The notes under the pieces are model-generated. The model ran no database searches and was not told the origin of the DNA. It saw nothing but the letters and a program-made list of their open reading frames with translations. Source: an uncultured Porphyromonadaceae bacterium (GTDB lineage Bacteria > Bacteroidota > Bacteroidia > Bacteroidales > Muribaculaceae). From it: 8,766 bases of DNA. Positions 1 through 6,836 of this stretch are shown one piece after another. Numbering within the stretch: the first letter of the stretch is position 1; the number at the start of each line of letters is the position of its first letter. The translations under genes and the position numbers were made by a program. The stretch covers positions 1 through 8,766 of the forward strand of contig CAMWRB010000041.1 of the NCBI GenBank assembly GCA_947176545.1, read 5' to 3'.

Positions 1-65
1 AAACTTCATTTACGGAATTAATAGTTAATATAAAATAATTTTAAACATCTACTTACCAAGCTGAT

Positions 66-109
66 AACAAAAGAGAAAGGGTGGCCGAACGTAATGTTCG
101 GTCACCCTT
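66..109 (-). terminator. Rho-independent terminator of the T9SS protein gene
   Basis: A 14-bp stem (arms 77-90 and 96-109) closes a 5-base loop, starting 26 nt after the stop codon of the large gene. Read on the minus strand, the stem is followed directly by the T-rich run TTTCTCTTTTGTT, as expected for an intrinsic terminator. One stem position (84/102) is a C-A mismatch in the minus-strand RNA but a G-U wobble in the plus-strand RNA. The hairpin could therefore also stop transcription arriving from the left, although the T-tract on that side is poor. Confidence 0.85.
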
Positions 110-134
110 GTGATTAATATACTTATGAGATGGA

Positions 135-3100
135 TTACTTGACAATCACCTTAGCCTGCTGTCCGGCTACTCTTACGAGATAGATGCCGGGTTCGAGACC
201 GAAGTGAGCCTGCTGAGCGCGTACGGCGGTGTTGTAAGCCACCTTACCGTCAGTAGTGTAAATCTCTACATTCTGACCCTCAAAGCCGATGAGGACGATT
301 TCGCGTGAACCACCGCGGATGTCAGTGTCGCCGCTGACAGCTGCTACGGATGAGCTCTGGATGAAGACATTGTTAGACTTGGGACCTTCCATCATCTTGT
401 CGTTGATGTTCTTGACGCATACGAGGTGATAGTTGGCGTTGGTGTCATTGTAAGTGTCATCATTGTAGGAAGTGCCGAGGATATTGTCAGCAACTTTCTT
501 GAAGACTCCGTTATCGTCGCTGCGATAGAGGGCATAGTGGTCAGCAGTGCCTTCGAGCATTTCGACGGGTGTGAATGAGAGGTCGTCAATCATGATGGCC
601 AGACCGTCGAATGAAGTGTGACGGATAGCCACATACTTGGCGTTGGATGGTATCTGGTATGAGATGAACTCCCATGTGTCGTTACCACTCTTAGAGTAAG
701 CCTTGCGTCCCTTGAAGTCACCGCATACGTCGGGGCGAAGCTTGCTGATAGTACCGAGCTCAGTACCGGTGGTTGAATACCATATTTCGAAGTACTCAGT
801 GTCGGTGGCGAGTGCGTTCACCCAGAATGTGAGGAGTGAACCGCCCTTGATTTCGGGTGAAATCAGCCAGTCGCTGCTCTGGTAGTTGCTTGCATCCTCA
901 CCATCAGGAATGTTGGCACTGCGAGCCATGAGATATTGCTTGCCTGACAATGCGTAAGCACGCGGGTCGCTCTGGAGTTTGAGAGCCTCTGCATCTACAA
1001 CCGTCCAACCTGAGGGTTGCTCAGAGCCTTCCCACTCGATGACAAGTGAGCCGTTGTTGAGCTTGGCTGCAGGGAGCTTATCCATGTCGACATTCTGCCA
1101 CTGACCGATTTTGTCAGTATTCTCGAATGCGGGATAGTACTCGAAGTTGTCGAAGTCACCGTAAGTGCAAGTGGGCTGAGTCCATGTGAAGTTTACACCG
1201 TTCTCGTTGCGTGTACCCTTAAGGTCTGATACAGCGGGTATCTGAGCGCTCTTGAGAGTTACCTCAATCTGACGTGAGTTGTTCTCCTCGAGTTCATCCT
1301 CGGCAGATGTTACGGTAGCGCGTGCATAGAGCTTCTTCATGTCCTTGAATTCGCCGGTGAGCTCGAACGAAATGTTGCGCTCGTAGACGTTGAGTGAGGG
1401 GAGGTTGCTGATTTGAGACTGGTCGGTAGCATATACCTTGCCGTTCTCATCAATGAGGTCTACGGTGAGTGTACCGCTGACGCGCTCTGTACCGCTGCTT
1501 GTGACGAGACAGTTGTAGTTGAGCTTGTCACCGAGAGCAGCCTGTGTTGAGCCGGTGAAGCCGGTCACACCGAGGTCGTACTCACAGTCGGGATATACTG
1601 ACCATGTGTCGAGAAGGAGATATTCTGTTTCGGCACCAACGAGTGAAGCCTCAATGCTGAATTGTACCCAGCTGCAGTTGAGCAGGTCAGACGGAAGAGT
1701 GAATGAATCTTCGTTCCAGACACCTCTTGCAGGATTCTTGGGGATGAATGTGTGGATGAGCTTGGACTCAAGCTGTCCCGGACGACGGGCGTAAACACGA
1801 ATCTCGGGAGTGTCGGAGTAGTCCCAGTAGCGGAGTTCGAAGACACCGTGGGGCAGACCGTAAGTTGAGATTTTGGGGAAGTTGAGACGAGTCTCGGTGT
1901 GGCCGTAAGTACTGTATGAGAAGAGAGCGCCCTGCTGCACCTGAGCGTTGGCAAATTTCTCACCGAGTGCCTGACCTACACTTGTGTTCTCCCAAACTGA
2001 GAGTGCGTATACACCGGTAGTGTTGTAGGTGTAGGGGTTCATGGCGAAGTTGGTAGTGTTCCAGAACTCCTTGACGGGGCTTTCGTAAGGCACACCGAGC
2101 TGCTCCTGAACGAACATTGAGCCTACAGACTCACCGGCGGTATTGACAGCTGCGGGACCTACATGGTAGTCGGCCAGAGCAGTGCTGCCGGCACCAACCT
2201 CAAAGTCAGTGTAAAGGTTGGATGTATTACCTACCTTATAGTATGATACACCTGAGCGTGTATAGATGTTGTATGAGAGGCCATTGACATTTACATAACC
2301 ACCGTGTGAACCCACGCTGCCGGGAGCTTCCCATGTAATCTTCATACCCATGTTGTTATCGTAGGGTACGCCCTTGATATTAACGGGTGCGAGAGGAACG
2401 TCGATACCTACATACGCACGCATTACGCGGGTATAACCTGAGCCAAATTCGTTAGAGGGAGTGTAACAGAAGTCTGCAAAACCGTCCATGCCGTTGGCAT
2501 CGCATATAATGGAGATTTCCTCACCGGGTTTGCCCTTGCCTTCAGCGGTGTCACCGGTCTGTTCGCAATATACCTTATATGTAATCTCCTTTTCGGGGTC
2601 GAGCGGGTTGCCTGACATGTCCTTGGTGGGGACAGTTATGTGGAGCTGAGCTGACTGGTCACCGAATTCTGAGGGTGAGATAGTAGTCTTCTCAGAGTCA
2701 CCGGGAGCCATAGTGGTCTGACCGTCCACTGCCTTTATGGAGAAGTTGCGGAGGTACATACCGGCTGATTCGTTCTGTCTGCTTGAGTAGCAGTGGATAC
2801 CGATGAAGTATACGCCGGCGTCCTCTACGGCGAAGTTGTAATTAAGGCTATCCCAGAGACGCTCTGTGCTCTTGGTATACATGTCACGCTTGTAGATGCA
2901 TGTTCCGGCCAGAAGGTCTTTAACATCGGCACGTTTGCCAACATAAATCTCGAATGATTCTTCTGATGTATCATTGGAGCCGGGTGAAGCCAACTCAAAT
3001 GCGAGATTGTAGAGAGCCTTTCCGTCTGCGAAGTTGAGAGCGGGAAGAACCAACCAGTCGTCAGCGTCGATAAAGTAACCGAGTGTAAATACGGCTGCGG

Positions 3101-4934
3101 GGTATGAGAGGTCACCCTCGTTGATAGTAGACTGATGCCATACCTGGTTGTCACCGTTGGAGTTGATGACGGTGAAGAGGCTGAACTGGTCTTTTGTGGG
3201 AGCAAATGCCGCGGGAAGGTTGAGCGCAGCGCCGATAACTTCGTTGATGGAAGCGCGTGCTGAAGACTTGCCGTTGGCAGAAGCTACAACCTCGATGTTG
3301 GAACGCTTGAGGTTGCCGTTGAGACGCAGCTTGTACTGTGTATCCTCGATGGGAGCGATGTTCTGCTGAACATTGTCGATATATACATCGTATTCGAGGA
3401 GGTCGGTATCTACATAACCTCCGTTGGCACCTACGTTGCCGGGAGCTGTCCAGCTGAGAATGTCGTCTGTAAGCTTCACGTCGGTGGGAGCGAGCGGATT
3501 GTCGTTACCGGTATAGAAAATCTTGGTACGCTCGGGGCTGTTCTTACCGTCGATGGCGGTGATGAGAGAGAGTGTGTGCTGACCCTCGGTCAGGGTAGCG
3601 TCTACAGTCTTGGTCTCGTTGGCGCTCATCTTGCCCTCATAGATAACCTTGCCATCCACCTTGAGAGTCACATCCACGGGAGTCTTGCCGATAGCTACAC
3701 CATAGTAAGTGTACTCCGGAGTGGTGAATGTGATAGTACCCTTGAGATTGTTCTTCTCAAAATTAACAACGGGTGCGGGAGCGAGCTCGGGAGCGTCAGC
3801 GTCAGCGAAATCGTCGGAGCAAACCAGAGCTGCGATATATGGATTGAGGTTTGAAACGATGTTCTTGCCCTCTTTAACCTCCCATGTGAGGGGGTCGATA
3901 TAGAGGATGACATTCTGCTTGACAGAGTTGTCAGGATATGTCATAACAAAAACCTGGTCCATCGGGCTATACACCATAGGTGTAGTCACGGCTTCCTCAA
4001 ACAGGAGCACGTCATAGTCGAGGTAACCCTCATCGAACACCTCAACCTTGTACATACCCTCTTTGGTCTTGGTGAGGTCTATGCGCCAGATAGTATTGTA
4101 CTGGTCAAAGCCATAGATGTTGCCGTCTGCCGGGTTGTACACGACAGAAGAGATGTAGTTGCCGCCGGAGCTGATGTTGCCTGCGAAGAAGATTGCAGGG
4201 TCAGCGCTGTCGGAGTTACAGTTGGTGCCGTCATACTTGAAAAGTGAGGGGTCATACACGCAGAAGTTGGATGCGGTACCCTCACCGAGTGCAACACCGT
4301 AGAAGAGGTCTTTCTGCTCATCGTAAGTGAGTGAGTAGGGAGCACCGAAGAGGTCTGAACCGAAGTTTACCTCAGCGGTGATGTCACCATTCTCGATATC
4401 AACGAGTTTCCATACGTATGAAGAGGTGGACTCAACCATATTGAGGTTCTGAACAGGGCAATATACATGACCCTTGCGGTATACATCGGTCTGGAAAGTG
4501 AAGTCAGAGCCGGTGAAGGGGCAGAATACACTGTTGTAATACATGGGTGTGAGTGAACCGGCGGCGAGGTCTACCTTACCGAGGAATGCCTCGTATGTAT
4601 ACTCCATACCGAGGTAACGGGGCACAACTGCATAGATGTGACCACGAGGATTTTCAACTGTCCGGAACACTTTGTTGCCGGCTACGGGGCGCTGGACAAT
4701 CGGTGTGTTTTGGATACCGTCTCCGAGCGGACGCAGCTGAGCGTCGGAATTGACTACCCCGTGTGAACGCTTATACTGCGTTTGGGGTGTGAGGACTTGC
4801 TTGACGTGAGTCTTGACACGCTGAGTCTGTCCTTGCTTCTGCCAGCCTTCGGTTGTGGCTGCAGTGATAGCAGAGGATAAGGCTACTGTCGAGATGAGTG
4901 TCAGAAGTCCTGCTTTTAGGAAATTACGTCTCAT
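135..4934 (-). CDS. Large modular surface or secreted protein with T9SS type A sorting domain
   Basis: A 1599-residue exported protein of unknown binding target. The start at 4934 is preferred because it puts a classic Sec signal peptide at the N-terminus (MRRNF, a hydrophobic stretch, probable cleavage after AITAA near residue 26). An upstream in-frame ATG at 4994 would add 20 residues and bury the signal. Approximate layout: propeller-like region 80-380; Ig-like domain 385-475; FN3-like domain 478-565; jelly-roll domain 575-737; Ig-like segment 745-845; second FN3-like domain 848-940; jelly-roll 950-1117; CARDB-like domain 1118-1230; an FN3 domain at 1235-1525 interrupted by a cleaved-adhesin-like jelly-roll (about 1265-1455, with motifs DWLISP and IDDLSF); and a T9SS sorting domain at 1540-1599 with VEIYTTDGK and GIYLVRV. 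No catalytic motif was recognised, so an adhesive or glycan-binding role is inferred from architecture. Export through the Sec and then the type IX system is inferred from the sorting tail. It has its own promoter and terminator. Confidence 0.93.
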   Translation of the reverse strand: MRRNFLKAGLLTLISTVALSSAITAATTEGWQKQGQTQRVKTHVKQVLTPQTQYKRSHGVVNSDAQLRPLGDGIQNTPIVQRPVAGNKVFRTVENPRGHIYAVVPRYLGMEYTYEAFLGKVDLAAGSLTPMYYNSVFCPFTGSDFTFQTDVYRKGHVYCPVQNLNMVESTSSYVWKLVDIENGDITAEVNFGSDLFGAPYSLTYDEQKDLFYGVALGEGTASNFCVYDPSLFKYDGTNCNSDSADPAIFFAGNISSGGNYISSVVYNPADGNIYGFDQYNTIWRIDLTKTKEGMYKVEVFDEGYLDYDVLLFEEAVTTPMVYSPMDQVFVMTYPDNSVKQNVILYIDPLTWEVKEGKNIVSNLNPYIAALVCSDDFADADAPELAPAPVVNFEKNNLKGTITFTTPEYTYYGVAIGKTPVDVTLKVDGKVIYEGKMSANETKTVDATLTEGQHTLSLITAIDGKNSPERTKIFYTGNDNPLAPTDVKLTDDILSWTAPGNVGANGGYVDTDLLEYDVYIDNVQQNIAPIEDTQYKLRLNGNLKRSNIEVVASANGKSSARASINEVIGAALNLPAAFAPTKDQFSLFTVINSNGDNQVWHQSTINEGDLSYPAAVFTLGYFIDADDWLVLPALNFADGKALYNLAFELASPGSNDTSEESFEIYVGKRADVKDLLAGTCIYKRDMYTKSTERLWDSLNYNFAVEDAGVYFIGIHCYSSRQNESAGMYLRNFSIKAVDGQTTMAPGDSEKTTISPSEFGDQSAQLHITVPTKDMSGNPLDPEKEITYKVYCEQTGDTAEGKGKPGEEISIICDANGMDGFADFCYTPSNEFGSGYTRVMRAYVGIDVPLAPVNIKGVPYDNNMGMKITWEAPGSVGSHGGYVNVNGLSYNIYTRSGVSYYKVGNTSNLYTDFEVGAGSTALADYHVGPAAVNTAGESVGSMFVQEQLGVPYESPVKEFWNTTNFAMNPYTYNTTGVYALSVWENTSVGQALGEKFANAQVQQGALFSYSTYGHTETRLNFPKISTYGLPHGVFELRYWDYSDTPEIRVYARRPGQLESKLIHTFIPKNPARGVWNEDSFTLPSDLLNCSWVQFSIEASLVGAETEYLLLDTWSVYPDCEYDLGVTGFTGSTQAALGDKLNYNCLVTSSGTERVSGTLTVDLIDENGKVYATDQSQISNLPSLNVYERNISFELTGEFKDMKKLYARATVTSAEDELEENNSRQIEVTLKSAQIPAVSDLKGTRNENGVNFTWTQPTCTYGDFDNFEYYPAFENTDKIGQWQNVDMDKLPAAKLNNGSLVIEWEGSEQPSGWTVVDAEALKLQSDPRAYALSGKQYLMARSANIPDGEDASNYQSSDWLISPEIKGGSLLTFWVNALATDTEYFEIWYSTTGTELGTISKLRPDVCGDFKGRKAYSKSGNDTWEFISYQIPSNAKYVAIRHTSFDGLAIMIDDLSFTPVEMLEGTADHYALYRSDDNGVFKKVADNILGTSYNDDTYNDTNANYHLVCVKNINDKMMEGPKSNNVFIQSSSVAAVSGDTDIRGGSREIVLIGFEGQNVEIYTTDGKVAYNTAVRAQQAHFGLEPGIYLVRVAGQQAKVIVK

Positions 4935-4952
4935 AAGTAGATTAATAAATAT

Positions 4953-4989
4953 AAATAGGTTATTATCAGTTATTTTCAAATAGGTTATT
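4953..4989 (-). repeat. 12-bp direct repeat in the leader of the T9SS protein gene
   Basis: The 12-mer AATAACCTATTT (minus-strand reading) occurs twice, at 4978-4989 and 4953-4964, with a 25-bp start-to-start distance. Both copies lie in the untranslated leader, the nearer one 19 bp from the start codon. Identical copies in an AT-rich leader could be a repressor or RNA-binding site, or a small duplication. Their proximity to the ribosome-binding region makes an effect on translation possible but unproven. Confidence 0.6.
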
Positions 4990-5035
4990 GCCATATGCGG
5001 CTGATAATGAACACAGCGCTGAGCGATATGGGCAA
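4988..5035 (-). other. Possible hairpin in the 5' leader of the T9SS protein gene
   Basis: The arms at 5026-5035 (TTGCCCATAT on the minus strand) and 4988-4996 (ATATGGCAA) pair over 9 bp with one bulged C. They enclose a loop of about 29 nt that itself holds the 8-base palindrome CAGCGCTG (5014-5021). The structure sits mid-leader, between the promoter and the start codon. It resembles no riboswitch I recognise, and the long loop makes stability uncertain. Confidence 0.3.
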
Positions 5036-5126
5036 TATGTTGCTGTTCTTGGTTGTAGTCGGTTGAAAAATGGTAGTTTTGTGAATGTGAAACGGCATTA
5101 TGCTGTTGTTATTACATTCTGATTTA

Positions 5127-5157
5127 CAAAATTAATATATTTTGTGATAAATGCAAA
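5127..5157 (-). promoter_or_regulatory. Bacteroidota-type housekeeping promoter for the T9SS protein gene
   Basis: On the minus strand, TTTG at 5157-5154 is followed after exactly 19 bp by TAATTTTG at 5134-5127. This matches the Bacteroidota sigma-factor consensus (-33 TTTG, -7 TAnnTTTG, 19-21 bp spacer). Transcription would begin around 5120, leaving a leader of about 185 nt before the ATG at 4934. The promoter lies just beyond the DUF2752 gene, so the T9SS protein gene is probably expressed separately from the upstream cluster. Confidence 0.75.
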
Positions 5158-5186
5158 TTTTTTAGGAATTAATAACAAATTGATGG

Positions 5187-5249
5187 TAGGTAATAGGTGA
5201 TAAGTAATAACTGAGAGGTGATGGGGGATGGATTATGGGGGTTAGGCGG
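5187..5249. repeat. Degenerate 7-bp tandem repeat
   Basis: On the plus strand the segment breaks cleanly into 7-base units: TAGGTAA, TAGGTGA, TAAGTAA, TAACTGA, GAGGTGA, TGGGGGA, TGGATTA, TGGGGGT, TAGGCGG. The first five are the most alike (consensus near TAGGTGA); the later ones decay and run into the last codons of the DUF2752 gene. The plus strand is purine-rich, so the 3' untranslated RNA of DUF2752 would be pyrimidine-rich. No terminator hairpin is visible here. Confidence 0.5.
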
Positions 5250-5646
5250 AGAGGTTGCGGATGAGGGTCCAGGCTATTAGGGTGAGGGTGATGATTATGA
5301 CTGCTGTCCGGGAGTTGAGGGCTTGATGGATGGTCTGCATTTTGGCATGATAACGTGGATGCGCCGGGTTGCGACGTGGAGTCAGCTCTATGTATAGCCA
5401 GAAGATAAGATAAGGGAGTGCGCAAAGCAGCAGTGCGTTGGCGCGCCACGCCCCCCTGAGGTCAAGGTGCAGGAGGGCGTGGCCCATGCGTTGTGAGCCG
5501 CACCCCGGACAGTCCCACCCCGTTATCAGATGAAACATACATTTGGGCATCCACGCACTCTGAGCAGGGTCAAAGATGAAGTAGATGATGCAGAGCATCA
5601 CCGCGACTATGATGAGAAGCCGGCGTGTAGACAGTAGGGTGGGCAT
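5242..5646 (-). CDS. DUF2752 family membrane protein
   Basis: A 134-residue small integral membrane protein of the DUF2752 family, whose function is unknown. The family hallmark is clear: Cys36 in PKCMFH, followed by GWDCPGCGSQR (residues 43-53) with Cys46 and Cys49 spaced like a metal-binding or redox pair. Three hydrophobic segments lie at about 9-27, 70-88 and 113-131; the cysteine motif falls between the first two. The start is the ATG at 5646; a later Met at residue 17 would cut into the first membrane helix. The gene follows the purN-CD225 fusion by 71 nt and is probably in the same transcript. An in-frame continuation of the fusion gene would end in a TGA overlapping this ATG (TGATG). 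My recollection, unchecked, is that DUF2752 genes often neighbour CD225 or TM2-type membrane protein genes in Bacteroidota. Confidence 0.88.
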   Translation of the reverse strand: MPTLLSTRRLLIIVAVMLCIIYFIFDPAQSAWMPKCMFHLITGWDCPGCGSQRMGHALLHLDLRGAWRANALLLCALPYLIFWLYIELTPRRNPAHPRYHAKMQTIHQALNSRTAVIIITLTLIAWTLIRNLSA

Positions 5647-5717
5647 CAGCTTTTTGCGATAGTAGCTGTTTTAGCTAAAGCAGCTGTTGCAGCTTGTTTG
5701 GATATTGCAACTTTTTT
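5647..5717 (-). other. Structured spacer between the purN-CD225 fusion and DUF2752
   Basis: This 71-nt gap has AGCT five times and two adjacent inverted repeats. One is a 22-base near-palindrome at 5664-5685 (outer arms AGCTG and CAGCT, perfect core TTTAGCTAAA, one mismatched pair). The other is a 6-bp stem GTTGCA/TGCAAC (5711-5706 with 5691-5686). No T-tract follows on the minus strand, so it is not a standard terminator. It could be an operator, an RNA-processing element or an attenuator. The minus strand also stays open in the frame of the upstream gene from just after its TAA to a TGA at 5648-5646. Confidence 0.4.
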
Positions 5718-6803
5718 TTAGTTGAAGAGGAGTGAGATGGGGAGATATAGTGTCGCACTCAGTATGCCGAGGATGAATGAGATTATCACCCACCATTCTA
5801 CGGCTGTCGAGGCGCGTTTCGCTCCCTCTATGTCACCGGCATAATATCGTGATGATACTTTAGATGACATGATTATGGCGACAATCCCGGGGATGGTGCA
5901 ACACAACACGGTAACTATCACGGCCCAAACCAGATTGGTCGGCGGCATATCGGCTGGGTTGACTCCCGGAGCGGTATATCTTGCCCCGGCTGGTTGATTT
6001 GGTGCGCCCGCCGGTGCGGGTGGCAACTCAGGATTGCTATGGTATGCGGGTGGCTGCTGTCCGGGGGTATATTGTATATGCAATGCGTCTGCCCACTCTT
6101 CGGCTGCCGTGCGTCCTGACCGCGGTACCGGTGGCGGAGTTGTCGCGTCAGCCTGCACGTATACTGTCGGGGCATCCGGTGATGGAGCGTTATCGTCAGG
6201 CTGTTGTGAAGTCGGGATGGCAGGGGCGTTGTCCAGACGTGACAGTGCGGCGACTATGGCTCTGGGATATATGTCATATTCGACAGGATGGATTTTGGCT
6301 TCGAGAGTTTCGGGAGTGTCATCCGGGGTGATGGAGACCTCCTGCTGCATCAGGATTTCACCTCCGTCGCATTCGGGGGTTACGTAATGGACGGTCACAC
6401 CCGATTTGGTTTCACGGTTGGCTATGACTGCCTGATGGACATGATGGCCGTACATCCCTTTGCCACCGTATGCGGGGAGGAGCGAGGGATGTATGTTGAG
6501 TATTCGCCCGGCGTATGCCGAAGTGATAACGTCGGGTACCATGCGCAGAAATCCGGCGAGGACAACAAGGTCGATATTCTTAAGCATCAACAGATTGAGT
6601 ATCTCCTGTGGTCGTTCGCGCCATACGGAGCCGGGGATATACACGGTCTCCACACCGTATTGGCGCATGCGTTCGGCAACACCGGCATCCTTGCGGTCGT
6701 AAATGACGAGTGAGACGGCTATACGGTTGCCGCGGTCGAAAAAACGGTATATATTTTCTGCATTGGTTCCTGAGCCTGAAGCGAATATGGCGATATTTTT
6801 CAT
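5718..6803 (-). CDS. purN: PurN (GAR formyltransferase) fused to a C-terminal CD225/dispanin membrane domain
   Basis: The N-terminal 190 residues are a complete phosphoribosylglycinamide formyltransferase, which transfers a formyl group from 10-formyltetrahydrofolate to GAR in the third step of de novo purine synthesis. The phosphate loop SGSGTN (9-14), the LNIHPSLLP motif with catalytic Asn103 and His105, and Asp146 in ECDGGEI all match the family, so activity is expected. PurN proteins normally end near here (E. coli PurN is about 212 residues). This one continues through a Pro/Ala-rich linker (191-286) into a CD225 domain (289-360): a hydrophobic segment with the Cys pair 301-302, then GDIEGA (323-328), ASTA (331-334) and a second hydrophobic helix. 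The GD..GA and ASTA signatures match IFITM-type proteins. The frame is uninterrupted. The protein is predicted to be membrane-anchored, which is unusual for PurN. An internal ATG at 5948 (Met286) could yield a separate 76-residue CD225 protein. It follows the ABC exporter gene by 33 nt. Confidence 0.92.
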   Translation of the reverse strand: MKNIAIFASGSGTNAENIYRFFDRGNRIAVSLVIYDRKDAGVAERMRQYGVETVYIPGSVWRERPQEILNLLMLKNIDLVVLAGFLRMVPDVITSAYAGRILNIHPSLLPAYGGKGMYGHHVHQAVIANRETKSGVTVHYVTPECDGGEILMQQEVSITPDDTPETLEAKIHPVEYDIYPRAIVAALSRLDNAPAIPTSQQPDDNAPSPDAPTVYVQADATTPPPVPRSGRTAAEEWADALHIQYTPGQQPPAYHSNPELPPAPAGAPNQPAGARYTAPGVNPADMPPTNLVWAVIVTVLCCTIPGIVAIIMSSKVSSRYYAGDIEGAKRASTAVEWWVIISFILGILSATLYLPISLLFN

Positions 6804-6836
6804 ATTATGTGTAAGAAGTTGTTATTGTGGGTGGTA

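Noticed and set aside
1565..1963. 132-codon minus-strand frame inside the T9SS gene
   Set aside because: A Ser/Thr/Pro-rich out-of-frame shadow of a well-supported gene.
4935..4994. Upstream in-frame ATG at 4994 as the start of the T9SS protein
   Set aside because: It adds 20 residues ahead of a textbook signal peptide beginning MRRNF and lies within a possible leader hairpin; the ATG at 4934 explains the protein better.
5162..5449. 95-codon minus-strand frame running out of DUF2752 into the gap
   Set aside because: It overlaps DUF2752 out of frame, and its His/Pro-rich end is just the 7-bp repeat translated.
6036..6060. PPAY in the linker as a PPxY ubiquitin-ligase motif, as in vertebrate IFITM3
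   Set aside because: Bacteria lack the NEDD4 system; it is a chance match in a proline-rich linker.
5718..6235. A frameshift or broken reading frame joining PurN to CD225
   Set aside because: The frame is continuous from the PurN start to the CD225 end and the linker reads as plausible protein, so there is no sign of a frame break; an assembly error still needs read-level checking.
6288..6713. Plus-strand open frame of 141 codons opposite purN
   Set aside because: It lies wholly opposite the conserved PurN catalytic coding sequence, and its translation shows no recognisable motif.
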